Shown piece by piece: positions 43,206 through 51,796 of a stretch of DNA of 64,000 nucleotides (position 1 is its first letter; every line of letters begins with the position of its first letter). The stretch covers positions 247,703 through 311,702 of the forward strand of contig CAWKND010000012.1 of NCBI GenBank assembly GCA_963850915.1, written 5' to 3'. The DNA comes from CAVTWH01 sp963850915. GTDB lineage: Bacteria > Actinomycetota > Actinomycetes > Mycobacteriales > Micromonosporaceae. The notes under the pieces were generated by a model, which saw only the letters and a program-made list of their open reading frames with translations, was not told where the DNA came from and ran no database searches. Made by a program: the position numbers and the translations under genes.

Positions 43206-44768
43206 TCAGCCCGGTACCGCCGCCAGTTCCCCGCCCGGATCGGCCCCGAGAGGTGGCGTGGCGACCCGGCGGGTACGCAGCAGCGCGGCGAGTACGGTCG
43301 CCAGCGCCATCGTCGCCCCGGCGCACAGGAACACCACGTCGAGCGAGTGCACGAAAGCGGCAAGTGCCCGTGCCTGGTCGGCGGCGGGTACCCGGGACAG
43401 CGCCGCGACGCCCGCGTGCCCGGCGGCTGGGTACCGGCTGGCAAACGCGTGACTGAGCACGGCACCGAAGACCGCAGCGCCGAGCGCCCCACCCAGGGTC
43501 TGGAACAGCCGTAGTGCCGTGGTGGCCACGCCGAGCTGATGCGCCGGGGCGGCGTTCTGCACCACCATCACGAGTACCCCGATCACCTGGCCCAGCCCCA
43601 GCCCGTACACGAACAGCGCGGTTGCCAGCAGTGGCGTACCGGAGTCGGTACGCAACAGGCCGAGCAGCGCGAGGGCGAGTGCGCCCAGGGCGGTACCAGT
43701 GATCATGAAAGTCACGATCGACGCGCCCCGGGCGATCAGCTTGCCCGCGACGGTGCCCGCCCCGGTCATCCCGATCGCCATCGGGATGAGGTAGAGCCCG
43801 GCGTGGCTGGCCGGTACCCCGCGCGCGGCCTGCAGATACGTCATCACGTAGACGATCGCGCCGGTCATCGCGACCGCCACCAGCCCCTGCGCCGGCAGGG
43901 CGAGGGCGATCTCCCGGTTGGCGAACAGCCGCAGCGGCAGGATCGGCTCGGCCGCGGTCGCCTCCCGCCACAGGAACGCGGCGAGCAGGGCCAGCGCGGT
44001 GACCGCCAGGCCGAGACATGCGGGCGACGCCCACGGGTACCGCTGGCCACCCCACTCCAGCAGCAGCGAGAGGGTGACCGCGAAGCCGGCGGCGAGCGCG
44101 GCACCGGGGTAGTCGATGCTCCGCCGCTCATGCTGCGCAGGTAGGTGCAGGACCAGCGCGGCAACCACCAGGACGAGTACCCCCAGCGGCAGGTTCACGT
44201 AGAAGATCCAGCGCCAGCTCAGGTGGTCGACGAAGAGCCCACCGATCAGCGGGCCGGCCACCAGAGCCAGGCCGGCCACGATGCCACCGACGCCGCCCTT
44301 GCTCGCCCGCTCCTCGGCGGTACTGAGCTGCGCCAGCATGATCAGCGTGACGCTCATCAGGCCACCCCCGCCGATGCCCTGCAGCGCCCGGAAGCCGATC
44401 AGCTCCGGCATGTTCTGGGCGGCGCCACAGAGCACCGAACCAACCAGGAACACGGTGACCGCGAAGAGGAAGACGCGCCGGACGCCGTACACGTCGCAGA
44501 GCTTTCCGTAGAGCGGCAGGGCGGCCGTGGCGGCCAGCCCGTACCCGGTGATCAACCAGGGCAGCGCGGCCACGCCGTTGCGCGGGTCCAGGTCACGCAC
44601 GATCGGTACCGCCGCCGACGTGACGATGTACTGGTCGAGGATGGCCAGGATGATCGTGAGCAGGCCGGCCAGCCCGGCGAGTTTCTTCTGGGTCTCGGTC
44701 ATGCGGTGGGTCCCGGTCATGCGGTGGGTCCGGGTCATGCGGTGGGTCTCGGTCATGCGCTCCACCAT
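43206..44768 (-). CDS. DHA2-family MFS multidrug exporter
   Basis: This exporter has about 500-520 residues and 14 membrane helices of the EmrB/QacA class. It has the loop motif GKLCDVYGVRRVFL and antiporter motif C (GLALVAGPLIGGLFVD). The N-terminus is unusual: four in-frame ATGs 18 bp apart encode repeated MTxTHR units before the first helix, and the true start could be at 44768, 44756, 44738, 44720 or 44702. It is divergent from a TetR regulator with an operator-like repeat between them, so it is probably induced by a compound it exports. Confidence 0.88.
   Translation of the reverse strand: MVERMTETHRMTRTHRMTGTHRMTETQKKLAGLAGLLTIILAILDQYIVTSAAVPIVRDLDPRNGVAALPWLITGYGLAATAALPLYGKLCDVYGVRRVFLFAVTVFLVGSVLCGAAQNMPELIGFRALQGIGGGGLMSVTLIMLAQLSTAEERASKGGVGGIVAGLALVAGPLIGGLFVDHLSWRWIFYVNLPLGVLVLVVAALVLHLPAQHERRSIDYPGAALAAGFAVTLSLLLEWGGQRYPWASPACLGLAVTALALLAAFLWREATAAEPILPLRLFANREIALALPAQGLVAVAMTGAIVYVMTYLQAARGVPASHAGLYLIPMAIGMTGAGTVAGKLIARGASIVTFMITGTALGALALALLGLLRTDSGTPLLATALFVYGLGLGQVIGVLVMVVQNAAPAHQLGVATTALRLFQTLGGALGAAVFGAVLSHAFASRYPAAGHAGVAALSRVPAADQARALAAFVHSLDVVFLCAGATMALATVLAALLRTRRVATPPLGADPGGELAAVPG
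44700..44756 (-). repeat. 18-bp tandem repeat with iterated start codons
   Basis: The minus-strand unit ATGACC(G/C)(N)GACCCACCGC occurs three times plus a partial copy. It places an in-frame ATG every 18 bases at 44756, 44738, 44720 and 44702, and the copies differ by one to two bases. The repeat keeps the reading frame when gained or lost. Confidence 0.85.
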
Positions 44769-44783
44769 GGCAGCGTTAGCTTT

Positions 44784-44807
44784 ACTCAGTCAAGGTTTTT
44801 GTTGAGT
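44784..44807. promoter_or_regulatory. candidate TetR operator
   Basis: ACTCA (44784-44788) and TGAGT (44803-44807) form an inverted repeat with a 14-base spacer. With one gap they extend to ACTCAGTCAA/TTGTTGAGT. It lies in the 67-bp divergent gap between the DHA2 exporter and its TetR-type regulator, in an AT-rich stretch likely to carry both promoters. Confidence 0.6.
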
Positions 44808-44835
44808 CTATTTTTAGGCCTGGTAAGGTGACTTC

Positions 44836-45474
44836 ATGACGCAAGGGCTGCGCGAGCGGAAGAAGGCCGAGACCCGGCGCCAGCTCTGGCACGCGGCCGT
44901 CGAGCTGTTCCTGCAGCGCGGCTTCGAGAACGTGTCGGTCGCCGAGATCGCGGCCGCCGCCAACGTCTCCAAGATGACCGTCTTCAACTACTTCCCCACC
45001 AAGGAAGACATCGTGGTCGCGCCGATGGACGAACACATCGACGAACCGGCGCGGGTGGTACGCGCCCGGCAGCCCGGGCAGTCGGCGGTGGCGGCGCTGC
45101 GGGCGCACTTCCTCGCCCGGCTCGTCGAGCGGGACGCGATCACCGGGCTCAACGACAACCTGGCGGTACTCTCGCTGATCCGGCTGGTCGAGGAGACGCC
45201 CGCGCTGCTGGTACGGATCCTGCACTTCACCGCGCGCAGCCAGGACGCGCTCGCCGTGGCGCTGGCCGAAACGACCGCGGCCGACCCGGGCGACCTGCGA
45301 CCGCGGCTGGCCGCTGCCCAGCTGATGGGCGTGCAGTTCGCGTTGGTGATGGAGAACCGGCGCGAGTTGGCCACCGGGACCAGTGCGGACGAGTGGTACC
45401 CGCACGCCAAGGCGGCTGCGGAGACCGCCTTTGACATGCTGGAACGCGGCCTCGGGGAGTACGCCAGCCGGTAA
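44836..45474 (+). CDS. TetR/AcrR-family transcriptional regulator
   Basis: This 212-residue repressor has an N-terminal TetR domain: LWHAAVELFLQRGFENVSVAEIAAAANVSKMTVFNYFPTKEDIV contains the helix-turn-helix. The C-terminal ligand-binding domain is helical. It is divergent from the DHA2 exporter, the standard arrangement for a ligand-relieved repressor of an efflux pump. The ATG is preceded by a GGTAAGGT stretch that may serve as a weak ribosome-binding site. Confidence 0.9.
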   Translation: MTQGLRERKKAETRRQLWHAAVELFLQRGFENVSVAEIAAAANVSKMTVFNYFPTKEDIVVAPMDEHIDEPARVVRARQPGQSAVAALRAHFLARLVERDAITGLNDNLAVLSLIRLVEETPALLVRILHFTARSQDALAVALAETTAADPGDLRPRLAAAQLMGVQFALVMENRRELATGTSADEWYPHAKAAAETAFDMLERGLGEYASR

Positions 45475-45534
45475 CGGGGCGGGCGATTCTATCCGTACAT
45501 TCGAATATCGCTACTTATAGCGCCCGACTTTCAA

Positions 45535-45551
45535 CAAGATTCCGAATCTTG
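45535..45551. promoter_or_regulatory. 17-bp palindrome upstream of the RHS gene
   Basis: CAAGATTCCGAATCTTG is a perfect inverted repeat with 8-bp arms about one central base. It is set in an AT-rich 150-bp region (45475-45628) that also contains ATTCGAAT and a GGGCG/CGCCC pair. It could be the operator of the RHS gene or a terminator for the tetR gene. Confidence 0.5.
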
Positions 45552-45628
45552 CCGGCCGCCCCCACGAATCACGCACCGTCAATCACCGTGTACGGACGGA
45601 TCACTGATCGTCCCTATCCGGAGGTTCG

Positions 45629-48600
45629 ATGTACCGCGTCACCCGCTTACGCCTGGCGCTCGTCGTCGGCGTGGCCACCACCGCCATCACCGCGTCCATA
45701 CCGCTCGTCGCCTACGGCGCCACCCCGGCCGTGCCGCACCCGCTGGCGAGCGGCACCGGCAGTCCCAACCCCACGGGCAGCCCCACTCCCACCCCGTCCA
45801 TCACGCCGTCATCCGGCACCTGCCCGACAGCGGGCAGCGCCCGACCCAGCGTCCCGGCCGGTACCGGCCCGGCGCGCAGCGCCACCTTCACCAACTTCCC
45901 GCTCACCGACAAGCTGCTGCTCCAGGTCAACGTCGGCTCCGGGAACGCCCTGCTCACCTCGACCGACCTGATCCTGCCCGGGGCCACCTCGGACGTGACG
46001 GTCGGCGCGGTCTACAACAGCCTGCTGGTCGGCAGCGGCGTACAGGCCGGCGCCTTCGGCCCGGGCTGGCGTACCGCCACCGGCGTCGACGTGCGGCTCT
46101 ACCCCGCCAGCGACGGCTCCGTCACCTACCTCGCCCCCGGTGGTGTCTCGGGCGTGTTCACCCCGAGCGGCTCCACCTCGTACACCTCCCCGAGCGAGTT
46201 CAAGGCGACGCTGGTGAAGACCTCCGGCGGCTGGGAGCTGACAGCTCACGACAGCGGCCAGAAGACCTACTTCACCACCGACGGCCGGCCGGACAAGGTG
46301 GCCGACCGCAACGGCAACCTCACCGACTTCAGCTACGGGGCACCGGGCCAGTCGACGAAGGTGGTGGGCAGCCGCGGTACCACCGGAGCGCGTACCGCCA
46401 CGGTGTCGACCGACGCGTCCTGCCACATCACCAGCTACGCGGTGACCGGCGACTTCACCCGGACGATCAGCTACGCCTACACCGGCGGCGCGGTCACCAA
46501 GATCACCGCTGCGTCCGGCCGGAACAGCGTGTTCAGCTACGACGGCTCCGGCAACATCACCGCCGTCACGATGACGGACGCGACCAACTCGGCCACCGAG
46601 AAGGTGATCATCGGGTACGACAGCACGCACCGGGTCACCTCCGTGCGCCGGGTCACCGACCTGACCGCCGGTACCGGGCCGACGACACGCTTCGCCTACC
46701 CGTCCGGTACGCAGACGCTGGTCGCCAACCCGACCACCGACCAGGCGCAGGCGGTCAGCGCGGTACCCCACATCACCTACACGGTGAACAGCGCGAAGCG
46801 GGTCACCAACACGGTGGACCAGGGCAGCCGCAGCCGGTCCGACACGTACACCAGCTTCTCCGACGTGGCCTCGCAGACCACCGCGAGCGGTACCACGACG
46901 TACGGGTACAGCACCTCGGTGAACAGTGGTGAGTCGCTGACCGGGGTGACCCAGCCGTCCGGGGCGGCAACGTCCATCGCCTACGGCAACAGCGCGACCG
47001 GTACCAACCCGACCGCCGCGTACCAGCCCTCCAGCGCCACGGACGCCCAGTCCAACAAGTCGCTGTTCACCTACAACGGCGCCGGCAACCTGGCCAGTAC
47101 CGCCGACGCGAGCGCGGCGACCGCCAACGTCACCTACAACAGCGACGGCACCGTGGCCACCGCGACGGATCCGGGCAACGGCACCAACAGCAGCAAGTAC
47201 ACCTACGACGCGAACAAGGACCTCACCAAGGTCACCCCGGTGACCGGGTCCAGCCTCACCGCGAAGACCTTCACCTACGACGGCTTCGCGCAGGTGAAGA
47301 CGGTCACCGACGGCCGCGGCGTGGTCACCACCTACGGGTACGGGCCGGACGGGCGGGTCACCTCGGTGTCCTACTCCGCCGGGCTGTCCACGGTGACGTA
47401 CACCAACGACCCGTTCGGCAACGTCACCAAGCGCGTCGACGGCGTCGGTACCACCACCTACGGCTACGACAAGCTCAACCGGCTGATCTCCCGCAGCTCG
47501 ACGACCGGGGGCGGCGGGCTGACCTACGCCTACGACGCGGACGGCAACCTCACCACGGTCACCGACGGGCGGGGCAGCTCCACCATGGCCTACGACTCGT
47601 CCGACCTGCAGACCACGCTGACCACGGCCAAGGGCACCGTCCTGCACTACGCCTACGACAGCGACGCGCGGCGGGTGGACACCTGGTTCGCCACCAACGC
47701 CGCCAACACCACCTGGGCGGCGCACACGCACACCAGCTACGACAAGTCCGGCCGGGTGTCGCGCACCTGGACCGCGTACAGCTCCAGCAACAGCCAGCTC
47801 TACTACGACACATCCTGGTGCTACTCGCCGTACACCGGCGCGGCCTGCCCGACGGCGAGCGCCAGCACCGACAAGGATCTGGTGCAGTGGTCGGTGGACA
47901 ACCTGTCCGGGGTACGCACCACGTACACCTACGACAAGGGCAACCGGCTGACCAAGCAGGCGCCGACCAGCGGGAAGACGTACACGTACACCTACGACAG
48001 CCGCGGCAACCGGCTGACCGCCTCGGACGGCACCACTACCCAGACGCTCGCCTACAACGCGGCCAACCAGGTCAGCACGGGCGGGTACGGCTACGACGCG
48101 GCGGGCAACCAGACCACCGACCCGACCGGCGGCACGCTGGCGTACAACAGCGCCGGGCAGCTGACCGCGAAGACCGGCAGCCCGTACACGTACACCTACC
48201 TGGGTACCACCCAGGACGAGCTGGTCACCCAGGTACTCACCGGCGGTACCACGCTGCAGTACGTCTACGGCCGGACGGACCAGTTCGGGCGGCCGGTCAT
48301 CCAGTCGCTGACCAAGTCCGACACCGGGACCACCTACCTCGACTACGACGGCCGGGGTACCCCGCAGGTGCTGACCACCACCTCCGGCAACGAGGTCTAC
48401 TACATCCTGGACGACCTCGGTACCCCGGTGGGCATGGTGCGCAGCGACGGCACCAAGTCCAGCGCGTACGCCTACGACCCGTACGGCGTCTACAGCACCA
48501 CGCTGGCGACCGGTGACGCGGCCGGCATCAACCCGTACCGGTTCGCCGCCGGTGGCGTGTACGACCGCGGTACCACCTTCATCAAGTACGGTCAGCGCTG

Positions 48601-48895
48601 GTACAACCCGACCACCGGCCGCTTCACCCAGCAGGACAGCATCAACAAGCTGGGTGACCCGGCCGCCGGCAACAGGTACGCCTACGCCGGTGACAGCCCG
48701 ACCAACAACGTCGACCCGACCGGCAAGAGCTTCCTCGGCTGCCTGGGTTCGTCACTGGTGGCGGCCGGCGCCGTCCTCGCGTTCGGCGGGGCGGTACTGA
48801 CCGCGCCGGAGACGCTGGGCGGTTCGCTGGTGATCGCCGGCGCCGGACTGGGCTCGCTCGGCGCCGACGTACTGACCCTGGACGCGTGCTTCTGA
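45629..48895 (+). CDS. secreted RHS/YD-repeat protein with a variable C-terminal tip
   Basis: This 1088-residue protein has a signal peptide (LALVVGVATTAITASIPLVAYGA), then a Pro/Thr/Ser linker. A DUF6531-like head is followed by more than fifteen YD repeats of the type YDxxGNLT, from about residue 200. The RHS core ends with RYAYAGDSPTNNVDPTG, the conserved DPxG boundary of polymorphic toxins. A 56-residue tip follows. It is two hydrophobic segments (LVAAGAVLAFGGAVL and GSLVIAGAGLGSLGADVL) with Cys6 and a near-terminal Cys, and it has no nuclease motif. The stop overlaps the next gene as TGATG. A contact-dependent toxin is a fair hypothesis, but a structural wall protein is also possible. 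Confidence 0.88.
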   Translation: MYRVTRLRLALVVGVATTAITASIPLVAYGATPAVPHPLASGTGSPNPTGSPTPTPSITPSSGTCPTAGSARPSVPAGTGPARSATFTNFPLTDKLLLQVNVGSGNALLTSTDLILPGATSDVTVGAVYNSLLVGSGVQAGAFGPGWRTATGVDVRLYPASDGSVTYLAPGGVSGVFTPSGSTSYTSPSEFKATLVKTSGGWELTAHDSGQKTYFTTDGRPDKVADRNGNLTDFSYGAPGQSTKVVGSRGTTGARTATVSTDASCHITSYAVTGDFTRTISYAYTGGAVTKITAASGRNSVFSYDGSGNITAVTMTDATNSATEKVIIGYDSTHRVTSVRRVTDLTAGTGPTTRFAYPSGTQTLVANPTTDQAQAVSAVPHITYTVNSAKRVTNTVDQGSRSRSDTYTSFSDVASQTTASGTTTYGYSTSVNSGESLTGVTQPSGAATSIAYGNSATGTNPTAAYQPSSATDAQSNKSLFTYNGAGNLASTADASAATANVTYNSDGTVATATDPGNGTNSSKYTYDANKDLTKVTPVTGSSLTAKTFTYDGFAQVKTVTDGRGVVTTYGYGPDGRVTSVSYSAGLSTVTYTNDPFGNVTKRVDGVGTTTYGYDKLNRLISRSSTTGGGGLTYAYDADGNLTTVTDGRGSSTMAYDSSDLQTTLTTAKGTVLHYAYDSDARRVDTWFATNAANTTWAAHTHTSYDKSGRVSRTWTAYSSSNSQLYYDTSWCYSPYTGAACPTASASTDKDLVQWSVDNLSGVRTTYTYDKGNRLTKQAPTSGKTYTYTYDSRGNRLTASDGTTTQTLAYNAANQVSTGGYGYDAAGNQTTDPTGGTLAYNSAGQLTAKTGSPYTYTYLGTTQDELVTQVLTGGTTLQYVYGRTDQFGRPVIQSLTKSDTGTTYLDYDGRGTPQVLTTTSGNEVYYILDDLGTPVGMVRSDGTKSSAYAYDPYGVYSTTLATGDAAGINPYRFAAGGVYDRGTTFIKYGQRWYNPTTGRFTQQDSINKLGDPAAGNRYAYAGDSPTNNVDPTGKSFLGCLGSSLVAAGAVLAFGGAVLTAPETLGGSLVIAGAGLGSLGADVLTLDACF

Positions 48896-49293
48896 TGACT
48901 GACCTGGGAACCCGGAACTCCGCCGGCCGAGTGGTGCTGCTTGTCGGGGCGGCCGTGATCGCGGCGGGAATCGCGATCTCGGCTGCCGCCCAGAGCACTG
49001 CCAGCGTGGTCGCGGGCGGGGTCGTCCTCGTCATCCTGCTCGTCGCGCTGGCCGGTACCACCGGCAGAGCCGGTACCACCGGCAAAGCCGGCGCCGCCGG
49101 GTCGGCGGGCCGGCCGTCAGGTAACCGCCTGCTCTTCGCACAGTTGGTGTTCCTGGCGGCCGCGGCGGTCGGCGTGGCAATCGCCTTCCAGGCATCCGAC
49201 GGCGGCATCCGGGCGATCGGCGCGGCACTGGCGGGGTTGGTGCTCGCCGTCGACCTCGTCGTGCTGGCGTTGGCCGGCAGGCAGCGCGGCTAG
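48895..49293 (+). CDS. four-helix membrane protein overlapping the RHS gene, candidate immunity protein
   Basis: This 132-residue protein has four predicted membrane helices: VVLLVGAAVIAAGIAIS, VVAGGVVLVILLVALAG, LFAQLVFLAAAAVGVAIAF and GAALAGLVLAVDLVVLALA. A Gly/Thr/Ala linker (TTGRAGTTGKAGAAG) lies between helices 2 and 3. Its ATG overlaps the RHS stop codon (TGATG), which ensures co-translation. That coupling is typical of a polymorphic toxin and its immunity protein. A membrane partner suits a hydrophobic toxin tip. No homologous family was recognised. Confidence 0.7.
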   Translation: MTDLGTRNSAGRVVLLVGAAVIAAGIAISAAAQSTASVVAGGVVLVILLVALAGTTGRAGTTGKAGAAGSAGRPSGNRLLFAQLVFLAAAAVGVAIAFQASDGGIRAIGAALAGLVLAVDLVVLALAGRQRG

Positions 49294-49297
49294 GTGT

Positions 49298-49339
49298 CGG
49301 CGGGCGGTGGGCTCCCTGACCGGGGTCCACCGCCCGCCG
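49298..49339. terminator. 13-bp-stem hairpin between convergent genes
   Basis: CGGCGGGCGGTGG at 49298-49310 pairs perfectly with CCACCGCCCGCCG at 49327-49339 around a 16-base loop. It follows the putative immunity gene by four bases and precedes the end of mqnP. Confidence 0.65.
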
Positions 49340-49370
49340 GCCGCACGGGGAACGGCCCGCCGGGACGCGG

Positions 49371-50267
49371 TCAGGCGTGCAGGTTCTGCAGGAGTACCAG
49401 GTCGGCCAGGGCGAACAGGAACAGCGCGATGCCGATGACGCCGTTGGCGGTGAAGAACGCCCGGTTCACCCGGGACAGGTCGTCCGCCTTGACGATCACG
49501 TGCTCGTAGACGAGTACGACGCCGACCAGTGCCAGGCCGGTCCACCACAGCCAGCCGTACCCGGTGGCCAGCCCGAACCACACGAAGAACGCCATGGTCA
49601 CCACGTGTACGCCCGACGAGATGCGCAGTGCGCCGGCGATCCCCCAGCGCACCGGTACCGAGCCGATGCCGATCCGCTTGTCGGCCTCATAGTCCTGGCA
49701 GGCGTAGATGCAGTCGAAGCCGCCGATCCAGGTACCCACCGCGACACCGAGCAGTACGGCCGGCCAGGACCATTTGCCGGTGACCCCGATCCACGCGCCG
49801 ATCGGGGCGATCGCCTGCGCCAGCGCGAGGAACGCCTGCGGGTAGTTGGTGAACCGCTTGGCGTACGAGTACAGCACCAGCGCGCCCACCGCGAACGGCG
49901 CGAGGATGAGCGACAGCCAGTTCAGCGCGGCCGCGGCGGCCAGGAACACCACCAGGCTGATGACCAGGCCCAGTACGGCTGTCCGCAGCGACACCACGCC
50001 GGTGATGAGTTCCCGCTTGGCGGTACGCGGGTTCTGCGCGTCGATGCGCCGGTCGATGATCCGGTTCGCGGCCATCGCGACCGTACGGCCGGCCACCATC
50101 GCGACCGTGATGAGCGCCAGCGTGCCCCACCGGACATCGGGCAGCATCGCCGTCAACGCGGCCAGGTACGCGAACGGCAGCGCGAAGACCGAGTGCTCGA
50201 TCATCACCAGGTTCAGGAACGCGCGTACCGGGTTCGGCCGCTCCTCCGCCACCGCCACCGTTGTCAC
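49371..50267 (-). CDS. mqnP: menaquinone prenyltransferase MqnP (UbiA family)
   Basis: This 298-residue UbiA-superfamily enzyme has about eight to nine membrane helices. Both Asp-rich motifs that bind prenyl diphosphate via magnesium are present: NRIIDRRID and DYEADKRIG. It attaches the polyprenyl tail to 1,4-dihydroxy-6-naphthoate in the membrane. The start overlaps the mqnL stop by four bases, so the two late steps are co-translated. The order mqnL-mqnP matches other actinobacteria. Confidence 0.9.
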   Translation of the reverse strand: MTTVAVAEERPNPVRAFLNLVMIEHSVFALPFAYLAALTAMLPDVRWGTLALITVAMVAGRTVAMAANRIIDRRIDAQNPRTAKRELITGVVSLRTAVLGLVISLVVFLAAAAALNWLSLILAPFAVGALVLYSYAKRFTNYPQAFLALAQAIAPIGAWIGVTGKWSWPAVLLGVAVGTWIGGFDCIYACQDYEADKRIGIGSVPVRWGIAGALRISSGVHVVTMAFFVWFGLATGYGWLWWTGLALVGVVLVYEHVIVKADDLSRVNRAFFTANGVIGIALFLFALADLVLLQNLHA

Positions 50268-51709
50268 AGGCCGTACTCCTTCCAGCGCCGGTCCACCTTC
50301 GCCACGATCTCAGGTGCCATCTCGGTCGGCTCCGGCCAGCCGCGCGAGTACCCTTCGGTCGGCAGTTTGCGGGTCGCGTCCAGCCCCGCCTTGCCGCCCC
50401 AGAACTGTTGGTACGACGCGTGATCCAGGTGATCCACCGGCCCGCTGGTGACCAGCAGGTCGTGCGCGTAGTCGACGTTGCCGAAGGCGCGGAAGGCGAC
50501 CTCGTGGTAGTCGTGCGGGTCGCAGTCGTCGTCCACCACCACGATCAGTTTGGACAGCGACAGCAGGTGCGCGCCCCAGATCGCGTTCATCACCTTCTGC
50601 GCGTGCTTGGGGTACCGCTTGTTGATCGAGACGATCACGCAGTTGTGGAACACCCCGGCCTCGGGCAGGTGGTAGTCGACGATGTCCGGGATCAGTACCT
50701 TCAGCAGCGGCAGGAACAGTCGCTCGGTGGCCCAGCCGATCCCACCGTCCTCCTGTGGCGGCTTGCTGGTGATGATCGACTGGTAGATCGGGTCGCGCTG
50801 GGTGGTCATGCACTCCACGTGCAGCACCGGGAACGGCTCGACCGGCGTGTAGAAGCCGGTGTGGTCACCGAACGGGCCCTCCGGCGCGCGCTCGCCCGGC
50901 TCCAGGTAGCCCTCCAGCACGATCTGCGCGTTCGCCGGTACCCGCAGCGGTACCGTCAGGCACTCCACCAGCTCCACCCGCTCGCCACGCAGGAACCCGG
51001 CGAACAGGTACTCGTCGATGTCACCCGGGAGTGGCGCGGTGGCGCTGTAGGAGACGGCCGGGTCGCAGCCGATCGCGATGGCGACCGGTAGCCGCTGGCC
51101 CAGCCGCTCGGCGACGGCGTGGTGTGCCGTCGAGTCCTTGTGGATCTGCCAGTGCATGCCGAGCGTGTTATGTGAGTGCTGCTGCAGGCGGTACAGGCCG
51201 AGGTTTCGTTTTCCGGTCTCCGGGTGTTTGGTGTTGGTCAGCCCGAAGTTGTGGAAGATGCCGCCGTCGCCGGGCCAGGTGACCAGGCCGGGTAGCCGGT
51301 TGAGGTCGACGTCCGCGCCTTTGTAGACGACCTCCTGGCAGGGCGCCGACTTGACCCGCTTGGGCGGTACGGACTTGAGCTGCATGAGCTTGCCCAGGCC
51401 GTCCCGGATGCCGGCCAGCCCGACCGGCAGCTCCAGCTTCACCAGTTCGGCGATGCGCTGCGCGTGTACCTCGATGTCGGGTACGCCGAGCGCCACCGCC
51501 ATCCGTTTGCGGGTACCGAAGAGGTTGATGGCCACCGGCATCTCGCCGCGGGTGGGTCGCTCGAACAGCAGCGCCGGCCCGCCGGCGCGGACCGTGCGGG
51601 TGACGATCTCGCTCATCTCCAGCGTCGGGTCGACCGCCGCGGCCACCCGCTGGAGCTGGCCGGCCTTCTCCAGCGCGAGCAGGAAATCCCGCAGATCGTC
51701 GTACGCCAT
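50264..51709 (-). CDS. mqnL: menaquinone biosynthesis decarboxylase MqnL (UbiD family)
   Basis: This 481-residue UbiD-family decarboxylase uses prenylated FMN. Family blocks seen include TWPGDGGIFHNFGLTNTKHP, NLGLYRLQQHSHNTLGMHW, EGPFGDHTGFYTPVEPFPVLHVECMTTQRDPIY with the catalytic Glu-Arg-Glu region, and VVVDDDCDPHDYHEV. In the futalosine route it removes the carboxyl group of the naphthoate ring. Its cofactor is supplied by UbiX (42565-43182). The ATG at 51709 starts at the conserved MAYDDLRDFL. Confidence 0.92.
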   Translation of the reverse strand: MAYDDLRDFLLALEKAGQLQRVAAAVDPTLEMSEIVTRTVRAGGPALLFERPTRGEMPVAINLFGTRKRMAVALGVPDIEVHAQRIAELVKLELPVGLAGIRDGLGKLMQLKSVPPKRVKSAPCQEVVYKGADVDLNRLPGLVTWPGDGGIFHNFGLTNTKHPETGKRNLGLYRLQQHSHNTLGMHWQIHKDSTAHHAVAERLGQRLPVAIAIGCDPAVSYSATAPLPGDIDEYLFAGFLRGERVELVECLTVPLRVPANAQIVLEGYLEPGERAPEGPFGDHTGFYTPVEPFPVLHVECMTTQRDPIYQSIITSKPPQEDGGIGWATERLFLPLLKVLIPDIVDYHLPEAGVFHNCVIVSINKRYPKHAQKVMNAIWGAHLLSLSKLIVVVDDDCDPHDYHEVAFRAFGNVDYAHDLLVTSGPVDHLDHASYQQFWGGKAGLDATRKLPTEGYSRGWPEPTEMAPEIVAKVDRRWKEYGL

Positions 51710-51796
51710 GCGGTCAGTCTGGCAAGCCGCGCCGACGCGCTACCAGCCGGCCCCGGTGAGCGTCACCCAGCTCATCCGTTGCCCGTTGCATCAGTC

